DNA of 64,000 bases from Bacteroidales bacterium (GCA_016929525.1 JAFGIP010000003.1:1-64000), one strand, 5' to 3'. Shown: positions 7,371 through 16,423, counted from the first letter of the stretch. Program-made: numbers and translations. Notes: generated from the sequence alone by a model not told the origin.

Positions 7371-9075
7371 ATGCTTGTTCGATCCACATAACCTGATAAG
7401 GTTTTAGTTTTAAAGGATGGGTAATAATTCTGACTGAAATCCTTTCAATGGCTTTAGCAGAGATTTTGACGCGGTCCTTTGGTATTATCTGTTCCTTCGA
7501 TGAAAGGTTTGCGATTACTGTAAGCTCATTTTTATTTCCTCTTATTAGACAAAACATTTTATCTCCAATGTTTATAACCTGCTGATTGCTTTCGGGATGA
7601 AATGCGTGTATTGATTTTCGAATATTGATTCTTTTTTTTAATTCGCTGAATACATAGGATTTAACCGGATTGTTTTTCAGTTCCTGAGCAATTACGTTTG
7701 CTATGAGTTTTTTGCGGTTTATTGTACGAAACATACCTGTTTTCTTTACTCCATCAATATAGTTTTCGGTAGCCAGGAGGCTATGAATGTAAAAAGCGGG
7801 TATTCCCTTAAAGGACATCATTAATGTCTGTGAGCAGATGAAACGTTCAGCATGAAAGTTATCTTTTCCGTCAACTGTCTTTTTTAATGCGTCGAAATAG
7901 GTAATATTCAGTTCGTATGGGCTATCAGTACCATCACTGTTTCTTTTTGTGCTCACAAATCCGCCATTATTTTTCATAGCTACAGCCAGATCTAGTACTT
8001 CAGAAGCTGGTAAAATTCCTTCTAGCGGCCTTACACCAATACCGTCGTGTGATGCTGTAAAATTAAAGAACGTACAACCTTCAGGTATTTCTGAGAGGCT
8101 TTCTGCCCACGATGTAAGATATTTTGAATTTGCAGAGTACAGAGCATGCAGTAAAAGAGGAGGTAAACTAAACTGGTATACCATGTTCGCTTCATCGCCA
8201 TTACCAAAATAACTTAGATTCTCTTTATTAGGAACATTGGTTTCTGTGATAAGTATTATTTCCGGGTCTATATAATCAACGATATCGCGCATCAGTTTAA
8301 CTATTTCATGCGTTTGTGGTAAATGCAGGCAGTTTGTTCCTATTTCTTTCCAAAGAAATGCAATAGCATCCAGACGAATGATACGAACTCTTTTTGAAAG
8401 GTAAAACAGTAAAACATCGATCATTTCTTTTAAAAGACGGGGATTTGAGAAGTTCAGGTCGATCTGATCTGAACTAAAGGTTGTCCACACATACTTTTCT
8501 CCGTTTTTTGTTTTCACTTTGGTGAGCAAAGGCAAGCTTCGTGGCCTGATTACTTTCGACAGATCAGTATCCGTATCAACCTCTATAAAATATTCTTCTC
8601 CGGGGTTTTCACCTTTCAGATAATTTTGAAACCATTCACTATGCTGAGAAATATGGTTGATAACCAAATCAGCCATCAGATTATAATCTTTACTGATATG
8701 GTCTATATCATTCCAGTTACCTAACTGTGGATTAACCCTGTAATAATCTATAACTGAAAAACCATCATCTGAACTGTATGGAAAAAAAGGTAATATATGC
8801 ACATAATTAATGGTATTACTCAGATAATTATCCAGGAAATTTTTTAATACTGACAAAGGCTTTTTACCTTTTTGAATGATGCTGTCACCATATGTAATAA
8901 GGATAATATCTTTTTCATTCCATTTTTCAGTCACTGAAGAAATTAATGACTTTATCCTTTCAACATTTTTAGCCAGATCTTCAATAATGTTGTCAGGAAC
9001 ATGGCCGGTATAGATATTTTGTAATCGGTTCCTTATTTTTTCTGATATTGAAATCAGACCCATCATAAACGTCAT
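7369..9075 (-). CDS. GH13_18 sugar phosphorylase, likely glucosylglycerate phosphorylase
   Basis: The 568-residue alpha-amylase-fold enzyme resembles sucrose phosphorylases (GH13 subfamily 18). Landmarks are HILPFFPYSSDDGFSVIDY near the N-terminus, the nucleophile Asp in RIIRLDAIAFLWKE, the acid/base Glu in ILITETNVP, and FFNFTASHDGIGVRP for the transition-state stabiliser. The length suits the glucosylglycerate/YcjM-type branch better than classical sucrose phosphorylase (about 490 residues). No signal peptide, so cytoplasmic. It is the last gene of a five-gene minus-strand operon with a GpgS-like synthase. Predicted reaction: glucosylglycerate + phosphate to glucose-1-phosphate + glycerate. 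Substrate is inferred from length and context; sucrose or glucosylglycerol are alternatives. Confidence 0.82.
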   Translation of the reverse strand: MTFMMGLISISEKIRNRLQNIYTGHVPDNIIEDLAKNVERIKSLISSVTEKWNEKDIILITYGDSIIQKGKKPLSVLKNFLDNYLSNTINYVHILPFFPYSSDDGFSVIDYYRVNPQLGNWNDIDHISKDYNLMADLVINHISQHSEWFQNYLKGENPGEEYFIEVDTDTDLSKVIRPRSLPLLTKVKTKNGEKYVWTTFSSDQIDLNFSNPRLLKEMIDVLLFYLSKRVRIIRLDAIAFLWKEIGTNCLHLPQTHEIVKLMRDIVDYIDPEIILITETNVPNKENLSYFGNGDEANMVYQFSLPPLLLHALYSANSKYLTSWAESLSEIPEGCTFFNFTASHDGIGVRPLEGILPASEVLDLAVAMKNNGGFVSTKRNSDGTDSPYELNITYFDALKKTVDGKDNFHAERFICSQTLMMSFKGIPAFYIHSLLATENYIDGVKKTGMFRTINRKKLIANVIAQELKNNPVKSYVFSELKKRINIRKSIHAFHPESNQQVINIGDKMFCLIRGNKNELTVIANLSSKEQIIPKDRVKISAKAIERISVRIITHPLKLKPYQVMWIEQA

Positions 9076-9135
9076 TTAATTAAAGCAAAGAATTAAAAAA
9101 AACACAAACTTGTCATGAGTCTTTCTGATGATCAA

Positions 9136-10347
9136 TCATGCATTATCAAGTTCAACGGCTTCTCTGAGTTTCATATAAAAATCGGGAATTGCGCTAATTA
9201 CTCTTTTCCAGCTTGGAACAGTCGGGACCTGCATCGGGTTATCAAGGAACATTTCTCCGGCACGGTATACATTAGCGGAGAATACATCGATTGCATGTTC
9301 TTCTTTATGTCTGTCGAGAGATAATCCGTTTAATTCCGCATCTGCATGATACTGATCCAGAAAATCCAGAGCTACCCTGTTATATGATGCTTTGATTGAA
9401 CGTATTAATCCTCGTGAAAACACGACACCATTTGTTGCAAGCTTGGAAAAGATTGCTCTGGCAATCTCTGTACTCATTTTAGATAATCCGGCATTGGGAT
9501 CGTCATCCGATAATTCCTGGTGCTTATGGTCATATCTGTCGGCAATATCAACCTGGCATATACGTCCGATGGCATTGGTTCGGATTACTTCCGAAAGGAT
9601 ACCAATCTCAAGACTCCAGTCACTGGGGATTCGTATTGTTTTAGTAACGTCAGCTCTCATCGAGAATTCACCTGCAAGCGGATATCGGTAGCTGTCTAGG
9701 TATTCCAGGAAATAATCATTACCAAAAAATCGTTTAAGGGTTCTTAATAAGGGAGTTACCAACAGCCTGGCAACACGTCCGTTAAGCTTTTCATCGTCGG
9801 CTCGGAAATAATAACCTTTACAGAATTTGAAGTTAAATGTAGGATCAACAACAGGGTAAAAAAGTCGTGCCAGCATATGCCGACTGTAAGTTACAATATC
9901 GCAATCATGCAAAGCAATTGCTTCACTGCGATCCGATGCATTGAAATATCCAAAACAATACCATGCATTTCTTCCTTTACCCATTTCTTTTGGTGCGATG
10001 TTCTGATCAATTAATAACTGATCGAGAGCCTTCATTCTTGGTCCGTCATTCCAAAGAATTCTATGATGTTGCGGCAAACGACGAAAGTATTGTTTTGCAT
10101 GTTCAAATTCCTGTTTGTTAGCTTTATCAAGACCGATTATTATTTCTTCAAGATACGGTACTTTTATGAGTTCATCAATGATTAGGTCAAGAGCAGGTCC
10201 TGATAATTCTGAATAAAGGCATGGAAGAACGAGACTCATAGGTCTGCGCTTGGAAAAGTAAATAAGTTTCTTTTCAAGTTCCTCGTAAGGTCTTTTCCTT
10301 AGGTTGTGCAGGGTGGTCACCAGACCATTTTGGTAGAAATCGCCCAT
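9136..10347 (-). CDS. Glucosyl-3-phosphoglycerate synthase-like glycosyltransferase
   Basis: The 403-residue GT-A-fold glycosyltransferase is of the GpgS (GT81-like) kind. Visible features are MSLVLPCLYSELSGPALDLI, GKGRNAWYCFGYFNASD (nucleotide-sugar binding), and the metal-binding segment ALHDCDIVTYSRHMLARLFY. A FKFCKGYYFRA segment follows, as in glucosyl- and mannosyl-phosphoglycerate synthases. These enzymes join a sugar from an NDP-sugar to 3-phosphoglycerate, making a compatible-solute precursor in the cytoplasm. It lies between a GT4 gene (30-bp gap) and a GH13_18 phosphorylase gene (60-bp gap), which supports a glucosylglycerate role. The exact acceptor (glycerate or phosphoglycerate) is not proved. 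Confidence 0.8.
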   Translation of the reverse strand: MGDFYQNGLVTTLHNLRKRPYEELEKKLIYFSKRRPMSLVLPCLYSELSGPALDLIIDELIKVPYLEEIIIGLDKANKQEFEHAKQYFRRLPQHHRILWNDGPRMKALDQLLIDQNIAPKEMGKGRNAWYCFGYFNASDRSEAIALHDCDIVTYSRHMLARLFYPVVDPTFNFKFCKGYYFRADDEKLNGRVARLLVTPLLRTLKRFFGNDYFLEYLDSYRYPLAGEFSMRADVTKTIRIPSDWSLEIGILSEVIRTNAIGRICQVDIADRYDHKHQELSDDDPNAGLSKMSTEIARAIFSKLATNGVVFSRGLIRSIKASYNRVALDFLDQYHADAELNGLSLDRHKEEHAIDVFSANVYRAGEMFLDNPMQVPTVPSWKRVISAIPDFYMKLREAVELDNA

Positions 10348-10377
10348 GATATTTAATTCAGATTAATATATAATAAA

Positions 10378-11835
10378 TCATTCTAGGTTTAATATCCTCG
10401 TAAACATTTTCATAATAAGAGGCTTTAGTTTTTCAGCAATTATCTTATGATCCAGTTTACGGTTAAGTACTTTAAGATTATGAAGTGTATTTTGATTTCG
10501 AATTTTATAATCTGTGAGGAGTTTGTAACCTTCTTCCACCAACTTGTCCGTAAGAACTTCATTTTCTATAGCCGGAAATTGAAATCCCAAGCTTTCTATG
10601 TCAGATCGGTAAATATCATATTTATTGATCACCACCGGAAGTCCGAACGATACCATCTCTATCAGATTGTTTCCAAAACCTTCCACTTCGCTGAAATAAG
10701 TTCCCAAACCTCCCAGTGAGGCCATGATTGCAGGTACTTCATAAAAATTATAATATTTTTTATCTACGATGATATCACGGTGCGAGAGAATCCTGTTTTC
10801 GCCAAAAATCATTACAACATTAGCTTTCGGGTTTTTTGCACATTTGTTTATATAAAACTTATTCAGATTGGCTTTATACTGTACCTGCTCGTCTCCGGAA
10901 TGCCCGCTTATTATAAGGACGATACATTTATTCAATCCATCTTTTTTATATCTTTTTTCCAGGCGAAAAGCAAAATCGAGAGCTACCTCAATTTTCTTTC
11001 TGGGAACTATTCTGGTGTGCTGAAGAAGAAGCACAGTATCTTCTAAGGCAAATCCTCTATTTTCAATTTCACAAATCAATCCTATATCCCGAAGGAAAGT
11101 CTCATTGTAATTATCCAGATCGGGTGCTACCAGATCATCACCATTCCAGTCTTTATTTTTCCAGTCCCAGTCTATACTGCTTGTATTAGGAACTACTATT
11201 GTTCGGTTAGCAAAAAATTTCTCAACTTTTGGGTAATTGAGTGTTTTGAATAACTTTTTTGCCAGTTGCGGTTGTGATTTATTAATAAATGCAATTCCAT
11301 CAACTTCAGTTCCGGGCAAATATTTGAGATACTTCTTTATAATAGGATTAGGGTCTTTAAATTGTTCACGCTCGAAATATGAATCGTGCCACCAAACCAT
11401 TACTTTCGGCCAAATAACACCTTTATCACGCAGTTCTTCAATATAATATCCGAGGCCAACTGCTGTGATAAAATTGAAAGGATGAGATGTGTTGTGGGCT
11501 ATGAGCAGGTCAATACTGTGCTTTTTAACGAAGTTGGTTATGATATCTTTTGCATATACTGCTTTTTCATGGATAAGCCTGTCGAATTCAGCTGGCATAA
11601 CATTACTGAAATTCCGGATAATTTCTTTATGCAGATCGTTCTTATGCCAGAAAATATCATTGGTTTCTGCATTGAAGCGTGGCGATGTATGGGCAGCCAG
11701 AAAGAAAATATTCCCAAGTTCAATACCCATATCATTGACCATTGCATGTACGGTTTGATCAATAACTATAGATACACCATCGTTCTTGCCGATCAGGGAA
11801 TGCATAATACCAATATTAAGATGTGAAATGTTCAT
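10378..11835 (-). CDS. GT4-family glycosyltransferase
   Basis: The 485-residue GT-B glycosyltransferase starts MNISHLNIGIMHSLIGKNDG. It has a Rossmann-like N-terminal half with SIDLLIAHNTSHPFNF and VMVWWHDSYFEREQF, and a C-terminal donor domain with LQHTRIVPRKKIEVALDFA and the GT4 signature-like YFSEVEGFGNNLIEMVSFGL, where the Glu residues bind the donor sugar. Position within the GpgS/phosphorylase operon suggests it acts on the same solute, perhaps by adding a second sugar as in mannosylglucosylglycerate synthesis; that is inference. The donor is unknown. Confidence 0.8.
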   Translation of the reverse strand: MNISHLNIGIMHSLIGKNDGVSIVIDQTVHAMVNDMGIELGNIFFLAAHTSPRFNAETNDIFWHKNDLHKEIIRNFSNVMPAEFDRLIHEKAVYAKDIITNFVKKHSIDLLIAHNTSHPFNFITAVGLGYYIEELRDKGVIWPKVMVWWHDSYFEREQFKDPNPIIKKYLKYLPGTEVDGIAFINKSQPQLAKKLFKTLNYPKVEKFFANRTIVVPNTSSIDWDWKNKDWNGDDLVAPDLDNYNETFLRDIGLICEIENRGFALEDTVLLLQHTRIVPRKKIEVALDFAFRLEKRYKKDGLNKCIVLIISGHSGDEQVQYKANLNKFYINKCAKNPKANVVMIFGENRILSHRDIIVDKKYYNFYEVPAIMASLGGLGTYFSEVEGFGNNLIEMVSFGLPVVINKYDIYRSDIESLGFQFPAIENEVLTDKLVEEGYKLLTDYKIRNQNTLHNLKVLNRKLDHKIIAEKLKPLIMKMFTRILNLE

Positions 11836-11892
11836 TCAATATTTTATTTTGGTAAATAACAAATACTTGAAAAGTAGTTTTTGTACATTAAT

Positions 11893-12801
11893 TTACACTA
11901 TTTCTTTCAGTTGAGCCAAATCATTAATAATATAATCCGGTTCCAGTTTGGCGGTTAGTTTCTCATCTTTACGCAGGCGAAGTGATCTTTTATCACCGGC
12001 AAAAAGAACTGTTTGAAATCCAACCTGTTTACTTGTATAGATATCTTTCAGCATATCGTTACCAACGAACAGTGTTTCTGACGGTATAATTCCATATTTC
12101 CATTTAAGTGATGTCACTACGTCGTTAAATAATGATAAGTCTGGTTTTCCTTTTCCAAATTTGTATGAAAGAACCGTTAGCTCCTTATCGAATCCTTTTA
12201 TCTTTTCTTTTAGAGTAAGATTGTCATTCAGAAAATAGTTCATTAGCACAGGAGTGTAAAACTGTGCATTTGAAATAATGCCAAGGGGCATACTTTTATT
12301 GTGCAGAAACTTAATTGTCTCACGCATGTTTGGCATAGGATATACTTTATTACTAAGAAATTCAAAAACACATGTCATGAGCATTATATCAGCATCATCG
12401 TTGAATTCTATCAGACCTTTCCTTCTGGCATGAATAAGAACAATTTTCCAGATGCTTAAAACATCAATTTCGGGATAAGGGACTTTATTTTGTTTTGCAG
12501 CCTCGTGGCATACACGAATGGTGTATTCAAAATCTTTTAATATATGATCGAGAGTTGTATCGGTATTATTTATTATGCTAATACGCGATGCTTCAAGAGC
12601 CTGCTTTAGATTTGTCATCGTAATTTCTGCCTGATCGATATCACCCGATGAAGAAATAAGAAGTGTGCCATAGATATCGAAAAGAACGGCTTTTATTTCT
12701 CCGTTATTCTGGAACCTGGTTTTAAGACCAGTAGGTATTGGCTTTAGCGGGCCGATATTATCCAGCAAATTTTTGATATATTCTTTCGAGTCGTTCCGCA
12801 T
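11893..12801 (-). CDS. HAD-superfamily phosphatase, candidate phosphoglycerate-sugar phosphatase
   Basis: The 302-residue haloacid dehalogenase-like protein has motif I in VLFDIYGTLL (residues near 40; D-x-Y-G-T), a helical cap, motif II around LGIISNAQF, Lys in GKGKPDLSLF and motif IV in LFVGNDMLKDI. The start lies 44 nt inside the end of the upstream GT4 gene; no Met lies between it and motif I, so the overlap is real or a non-ATG start is used. In this operon it is the natural candidate for the phosphatase that removes phosphate from glucosyl-3-phosphoglycerate (GpgP role), although it is not a classic GpgP by length. Confidence in HAD is high, in role moderate. Confidence 0.82.
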   Translation of the reverse strand: MRNDSKEYIKNLLDNIGPLKPIPTGLKTRFQNNGEIKAVLFDIYGTLLISSSGDIDQAEITMTNLKQALEASRISIINNTDTTLDHILKDFEYTIRVCHEAAKQNKVPYPEIDVLSIWKIVLIHARRKGLIEFNDDADIMLMTCVFEFLSNKVYPMPNMRETIKFLHNKSMPLGIISNAQFYTPVLMNYFLNDNLTLKEKIKGFDKELTVLSYKFGKGKPDLSLFNDVVTSLKWKYGIIPSETLFVGNDMLKDIYTSKQVGFQTVLFAGDKRSLRLRKDEKLTAKLEPDYIINDLAQLKEIV

Positions 12802-14062
12802 AGTTATTTAAGGAGTATTCTCTCGTGATTATTGATATATTCTTATTGACTGTTTTTTTATCTATGGTATTTAAAAGATTTGTGATAAAACTGTTTTCCC
12901 TTAAAATTGATTTTTTAAAGTTAATGTCTGACAATACATTTTCAATTATTTGCATTTGTACTTCAGGTTCTAAATTAGCAAAGTCCTGAATACTATTTTC
13001 AAATTCAACATTTATTGCATTGTATAACATGGGGAATTCTATCCCTGATTGCTTTAAATCTTTTGTAATATATTCAAGATTCCTACCAACAACAGGAGTT
13101 TTTAATAACCAAGGTTCCATATACACCATACCAAATCCTTCCTGGTAGCTTGTTGTAATGCAGACATCACTAACCGTTATAAGTTCTTCGAAATTGACTT
13201 TGGTTCCAGCCTCGAAGGTTACGGAGATTTTATTTTTTGAACAAAACTTCTTCCAGCTTTCATAGGGTATAATTTCTACAGGATTCTGCGGGGGAAGAGT
13301 AACAACCCAGTTAGCGACATCTTTTAACAGAACTGCAAGCAGAATAAATTCACCGATATTCTTTCTGCGGATTACACGAACAGGATATGTAACAATTTTT
13401 TTATTCGGGTCTAAATTAAGCTGGTTTAAAATAAGTTTCTGAATTTTCTTTTTTGGTTTATCCAGCTCATTCTCATTGAATCTGACAGGATTGGGCAGTA
13501 ATGTTATTCGATCGGGTTTTATTCCATAATCTATAAGTCTTTTCTTATCATAAGAATTTAATGTTGCATATAAATAATTATTTCTGTTCCTATATAAAAA
13601 GGCGTTGAGCTTGTATCCAAATTTTTTTTCAACTACCAGTTTTAGTACTTCTATATTTGCCTGGCGATCTTCGGCAAAATCGTGGGCATGATTTAATACT
13701 TTAAAACCTTTCTCAATATATTCGTAGATAGCATATGTAAGTAAAGGATTCTTTCCTAAATTAAGGTTATGAAAATGTATAATATCATCCTTATTGAGAA
13801 TATTCTCAAGAAACTCTTTGATTTGATCATAAATGTTCTGATGATCTTTTTCAGGTGCGATTAAATAACCGAGATTTTTATTTAAAATAACATTAGCACC
13901 AAGATTTTCAAAGTATAAGGTATTTTCGCAGTCTCCTGTAATAATGGATATTTTCAAAGAAGGATTTGTCTCCAGAAGACTTATAACCTGTGATTCAATA
14001 ATTCGTGTTACACCACCTGGGTTTAGGTGGTAATGAAAAATTTTTATATGATTCATGCGCAC
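12758..14062 (-). CDS. GT4-family glycosyltransferase
   Basis: The 434-residue GT-B protein begins MRMNHIKIFHYHLNPGGVTR (an internal ATG two codons on is equally possible). It carries HHxx-like acceptor loops (DIIHFHNLNLGKNP, VLNHAHDFAEDRQ), a donor domain with VTYPVRVIRRKNIGEFILLA, and the donor-binding motif TTSYQEGFGMVYMEPWLLKT (ExFGxxxxE form). It is the first gene of the five-gene minus-strand operon and overlaps the HAD gene by 44 nt. It may make or extend a glycosylglycerate. The 409-bp gap upstream, with a RidA remnant, would hold the promoter. Confidence 0.82.
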   Translation of the reverse strand: MRMNHIKIFHYHLNPGGVTRIIESQVISLLETNPSLKISIITGDCENTLYFENLGANVILNKNLGYLIAPEKDHQNIYDQIKEFLENILNKDDIIHFHNLNLGKNPLLTYAIYEYIEKGFKVLNHAHDFAEDRQANIEVLKLVVEKKFGYKLNAFLYRNRNNYLYATLNSYDKKRLIDYGIKPDRITLLPNPVRFNENELDKPKKKIQKLILNQLNLDPNKKIVTYPVRVIRRKNIGEFILLAVLLKDVANWVVTLPPQNPVEIIPYESWKKFCSKNKISVTFEAGTKVNFEELITVSDVCITTSYQEGFGMVYMEPWLLKTPVVGRNLEYITKDLKQSGIEFPMLYNAINVEFENSIQDFANLEPEVQMQIIENVLSDINFKKSILRENSFITNLLNTIDKKTVNKNISIITREYSLNNYAERLERIYQKFAG

Positions 14063-14471
14063 ATACTTCTGTAGTATTCCTGCCTCTTAATTTACAACTA
14101 AACTATAAAAATTTTATTCACTTTAAAATTTAGTTATATTGTATATTAAAATTGGATAAAATAATTTTCTCTTACCACTCTGAGAAGCAGTATGTTTGAA
14201 AAAACATTTAATAGCAGAATGAGTTTAATATTTAGTACCAGTGTCTGAATTAACAGCAAGGTATTTTCTGCGAAGTATTATGTTGCTTTTCCGGCAGCAA
14301 CCTGGGTTGAGGTAAAACGATTGTATAATCCTGATCTGGTGGTTGAGGTTGAAATTACAGCTGTTCTTTCTGAGGAAAAGTAAATATTCTGATATTTAAA
14401 AATATACATAAGTTTGTGGCTTAGTGGTTATAACCAGTTAAAAAAAACATATTACTAAATCCATCCTTACC
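14063..14471. other. 409-bp intergenic gap with a gene remnant
   Basis: The gap lies between divergent genes. It contains AT-rich DNA near 14100-14170 that probably carries the promoter of the solute operon, a RidA-like 3' remnant at 14249-14383, and a TAAGTTTG box at 14409-14416 that fits the TAnnTTTG consensus before the LpxR-like gene, without a clear -33 partner. Confidence 0.5.
14249..14383 (+). pseudogene. RidA (YjgF/UK114)-like C-terminal remnant
   Basis: An open frame after the stop at 14246-14248 encodes 44 residues, including FPAATWVEVKRLYNPDLVVE and VEITAVLSEEK. This matches the conserved C-terminus of Rid-family enamine deaminases (aromatic/Pro-Ala, VEV..L..P...VEIE.TAVL). The rest of the protein (about 80 residues) is absent upstream and there is no start, so this is a decayed remnant. 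It was found by eye; a profile search should confirm. Confidence 0.55.
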
Positions 14472-15749
14472 ATGAAAACGACTTTCTTTCTGACAATTGG
14501 TTTATCGCTTATTGTTAATGTTCTTATTGGGAAACCTGATGAATTCACTCCTGATTCTGTTTTGAGCATTGAAGAATCAATCAGCAGGCATGTTAAAGGG
14601 CAGTTCGGTATTGATGTTGAACAAGACTGGTTTGTCGACTGGATGCCAAATAAAAATTTTGACAGAAATTACACACAGGGAACAGGATTTTATTATACAA
14701 AGCCGGAGTTAGGCAAATCATTTCTTTTCCTGCCGATGAATTTTTTTGAATGGCTGAATAATCTGAATGGTAAAAACAAGTATCTGATAAATTATCCTGC
14801 TACAATTGCAATAGGCGTTACTGCTTTTACCCCCGGAGTTATAGATAGTCCCACTCCCGTGGTTGGCGACAGGCCATTTGCAGGTCTGATGTATCTTTCG
14901 ACTATTAAAAATAAATACAATTATAAATCGAAAGCTTTGATCCAGACATCTTTCAACTATGGTATTCTTGGCAGTAACATTACAAATACATTTCAATCCT
15001 TTGCTCACGAGCATATTATTCCGGGCCGGCCAACGGAAATTTCCTGGCATCACCAGATATCGGAAGGAGGTAGTTTTGCATTTATGTTCTCACATAAGGC
15101 TTCGAGGAGTATTTTAAATTTTCCCAATAATGATGACTCCGGCAGAAAATGGTTTGATGCATCAATAGGTTACCAGGTGGATATCGGATGGTATACAGGT
15201 ATATCAGCTTTGTCGAAAATAAAAGTAGGATTTATGACCCCGTATAGTCTGAATAGCACGGCTATGGATGTTTCACTGGATGTTGGGAATAAACTTTACC
15301 AAAAAGCTTTGATAAAAAGTGACAGCCTGGAAACAAAACTGGATAGTATTGTTTTGGATAAAAGAACTAATGACAAAATCTTAAAAAAGAAAAGCAGAAA
15401 TGACGATAAAATTCAGCATTTTGAAAATTACAGGGAATTTAAAACATGGGATGCTTTTGCATTTTTCTCTATGACTCCAAGAGTTACCCCATATAACTCA
15501 TTAATTCTCGGACAACCACATGTTGAAAGTATCTATACTCTCGGCTATGAAGATTATAATCCTTATATTTTTGATTTTGAATATGGTGTTGTTCTAAGCA
15601 GATTAAAAGTTAAAGAAAACATTCCGTTACCTGTGTCTCGTTTCGATATTATTCTGTCTATAAACCATCGATCTCCGGAAATCAGAAACAATGAATATAA
15701 AAGATGGCACCACTGGGGTAGAATTTCTATAAGATTTCCATTGTTTTAA
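14472..15749 (+). CDS. LpxR-like outer-membrane lipid A deacylase (DUF2219)
   Basis: The 425-residue exported protein has a signal peptide (about residues 1-20). N-terminal landmarks of the LpxR/DUF2219 family are visible: FDRNYTQGTGFYYTKPELG, then a GDRPFAGLMYLSTI segment (DRPxAG is the family hallmark), and aromatic-rich beta strands ending in WGRISIRFPLF as for an outer-membrane barrel. LpxR removes the 3'-acyloxyacyl chain from lipid A. A charged insertion (about residues 270-320, rich in Asp/Lys/Ser) is longer than in Salmonella LpxR (about 320 residues), so the protein is oversized. Enzyme activity is inferred from family only. Confidence 0.75.
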   Translation: MKTTFFLTIGLSLIVNVLIGKPDEFTPDSVLSIEESISRHVKGQFGIDVEQDWFVDWMPNKNFDRNYTQGTGFYYTKPELGKSFLFLPMNFFEWLNNLNGKNKYLINYPATIAIGVTAFTPGVIDSPTPVVGDRPFAGLMYLSTIKNKYNYKSKALIQTSFNYGILGSNITNTFQSFAHEHIIPGRPTEISWHHQISEGGSFAFMFSHKASRSILNFPNNDDSGRKWFDASIGYQVDIGWYTGISALSKIKVGFMTPYSLNSTAMDVSLDVGNKLYQKALIKSDSLETKLDSIVLDKRTNDKILKKKSRNDDKIQHFENYREFKTWDAFAFFSMTPRVTPYNSLILGQPHVESIYTLGYEDYNPYIFDFEYGVVLSRLKVKENIPLPVSRFDIILSINHRSPEIRNNEYKRWHHWGRISIRFPLF

Positions 15750-15786
15750 AAATAAAAAGACACCAATCCGGGTGCCTTGAAGTTTT

Positions 15787-16030
15787 AATCTCACTCTCAT
15801 CACTCACTTTACCTTGCCAGGGCTTCCCAATAGTTATTTCTGCGGATTTCTTCATTCTTAAGAAATTTTACGAAAAATACGTCGGGATATTTATCCGCCT
15901 GAACGCATTGAAGGTGGTAACTTTTCACCCACCGAAATGAAATGAAGGTGGGATCGTCCTGGCAATAAAAAAGGTACCCAGTCGGATACCGAAATTTCAA
16001 ATCTCATTACTCACACTCACTCTGTTTCTG
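15787..16030 (-). repeat. Region downstream of tRNA-Gln with a 3'-end tRNA copy
   Basis: On the minus strand, 15813-15824 (AGCCCTGGCAAG) copies the T-arm/acceptor end of tRNA-Gln with one base change. The bases that follow it resemble those after the intact tRNA (GTGAGTGATGAGAGTGAGATT-like in both), so tRNA end plus flank were duplicated. Between them a 63-codon minus-strand frame (15809-16000) ends in ALAR encoded by the tRNA copy; I do not believe it is a normal gene. Hairpin arms CCCACC/GGTGGG lie near 15930-15955. Confidence 0.5.
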
Positions 16031-16103
16031 CTGCCTCGCCAGGGCTCGAACCTGGACTCTTCTGATCCAGAGTCAGACGTGTTGCCAATTACACCACGAG
16101 GCA
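16031..16103 (-). tRNA. tRNA-Gln (CTG)
   Basis: It folds as a 73-nt cloverleaf on the minus strand: acceptor TGCCTCG/CGAGGCA, anticodon stem TCTGA/TCAGA with loop CTCTGGA (anticodon CTG), T-arm CCAGG/CCTGG, discriminator G. CCA is not encoded. It lies 320 bp downstream of glnS on the same strand, so enzyme and substrate genes are adjacent. Partial copies of the tRNA lie on both sides (3' end at 15813, 5' end at 16306). Confidence 0.92.
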
Positions 16104-16327
16104 ATTATATGTTCAGGAATTCTCCTGACTGTAATACTCTTTTGACGTGCTAAACCTATTTCCTGATTTTTACAGGTTTTTAGGTTTAAAACTTTTTAAT
16201 TCCTTATTTAAAAAACCAAACCTTGTGGGTTTAGTGCCGCCAGCAAACTATGTTTTGTTCAGGCGAGTATGCGAGGTCTGAACAATTAAAAAGTGCATGG
16301 CGGTATTGCCAATTACACCACGAGGCA
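16104..16327. repeat. Hairpin-rich insert ending in a tRNA-Gln fragment
   Basis: Next to the tRNA 5' end lie hairpins TCAGGA/TCCTGA, then TAAACCT/AGGTTTA with inner CCTG/CAGG, then TTGTTCAG (16255-16262)/CTGAACAA (16278-16285) nested between CCGCCA and TGGCGG. Bases 16306-16327 repeat nt 1-22 of tRNA-Gln exactly and break off in the D-loop. The order intact tRNA, hairpin insert, tRNA terminal fragment matches the fMet and Ser loci. No coding gene is evident. Confidence 0.65.
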
Positions 16328-16423
16328 GTTTAGGGTCGACAAAAGTATAAAATTCCTTTGTAATAGGAAAATAATAATTACCTGGTAAATTGTTATAAAA
16401 ATAACTCTCCCGTATCCAGTTAT

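Noticed and set aside
11386..11826. 146-codon plus-strand frame inside a GT4 gene
   Set aside because: It is antisense to a well-supported glycosyltransferase.
15809..16000. 63-codon minus-strand frame beside tRNA-Gln
   Set aside because: Its C-terminus ALAR is encoded by the tRNA copy and no domain is recognisable; kept only as a possible remnant.
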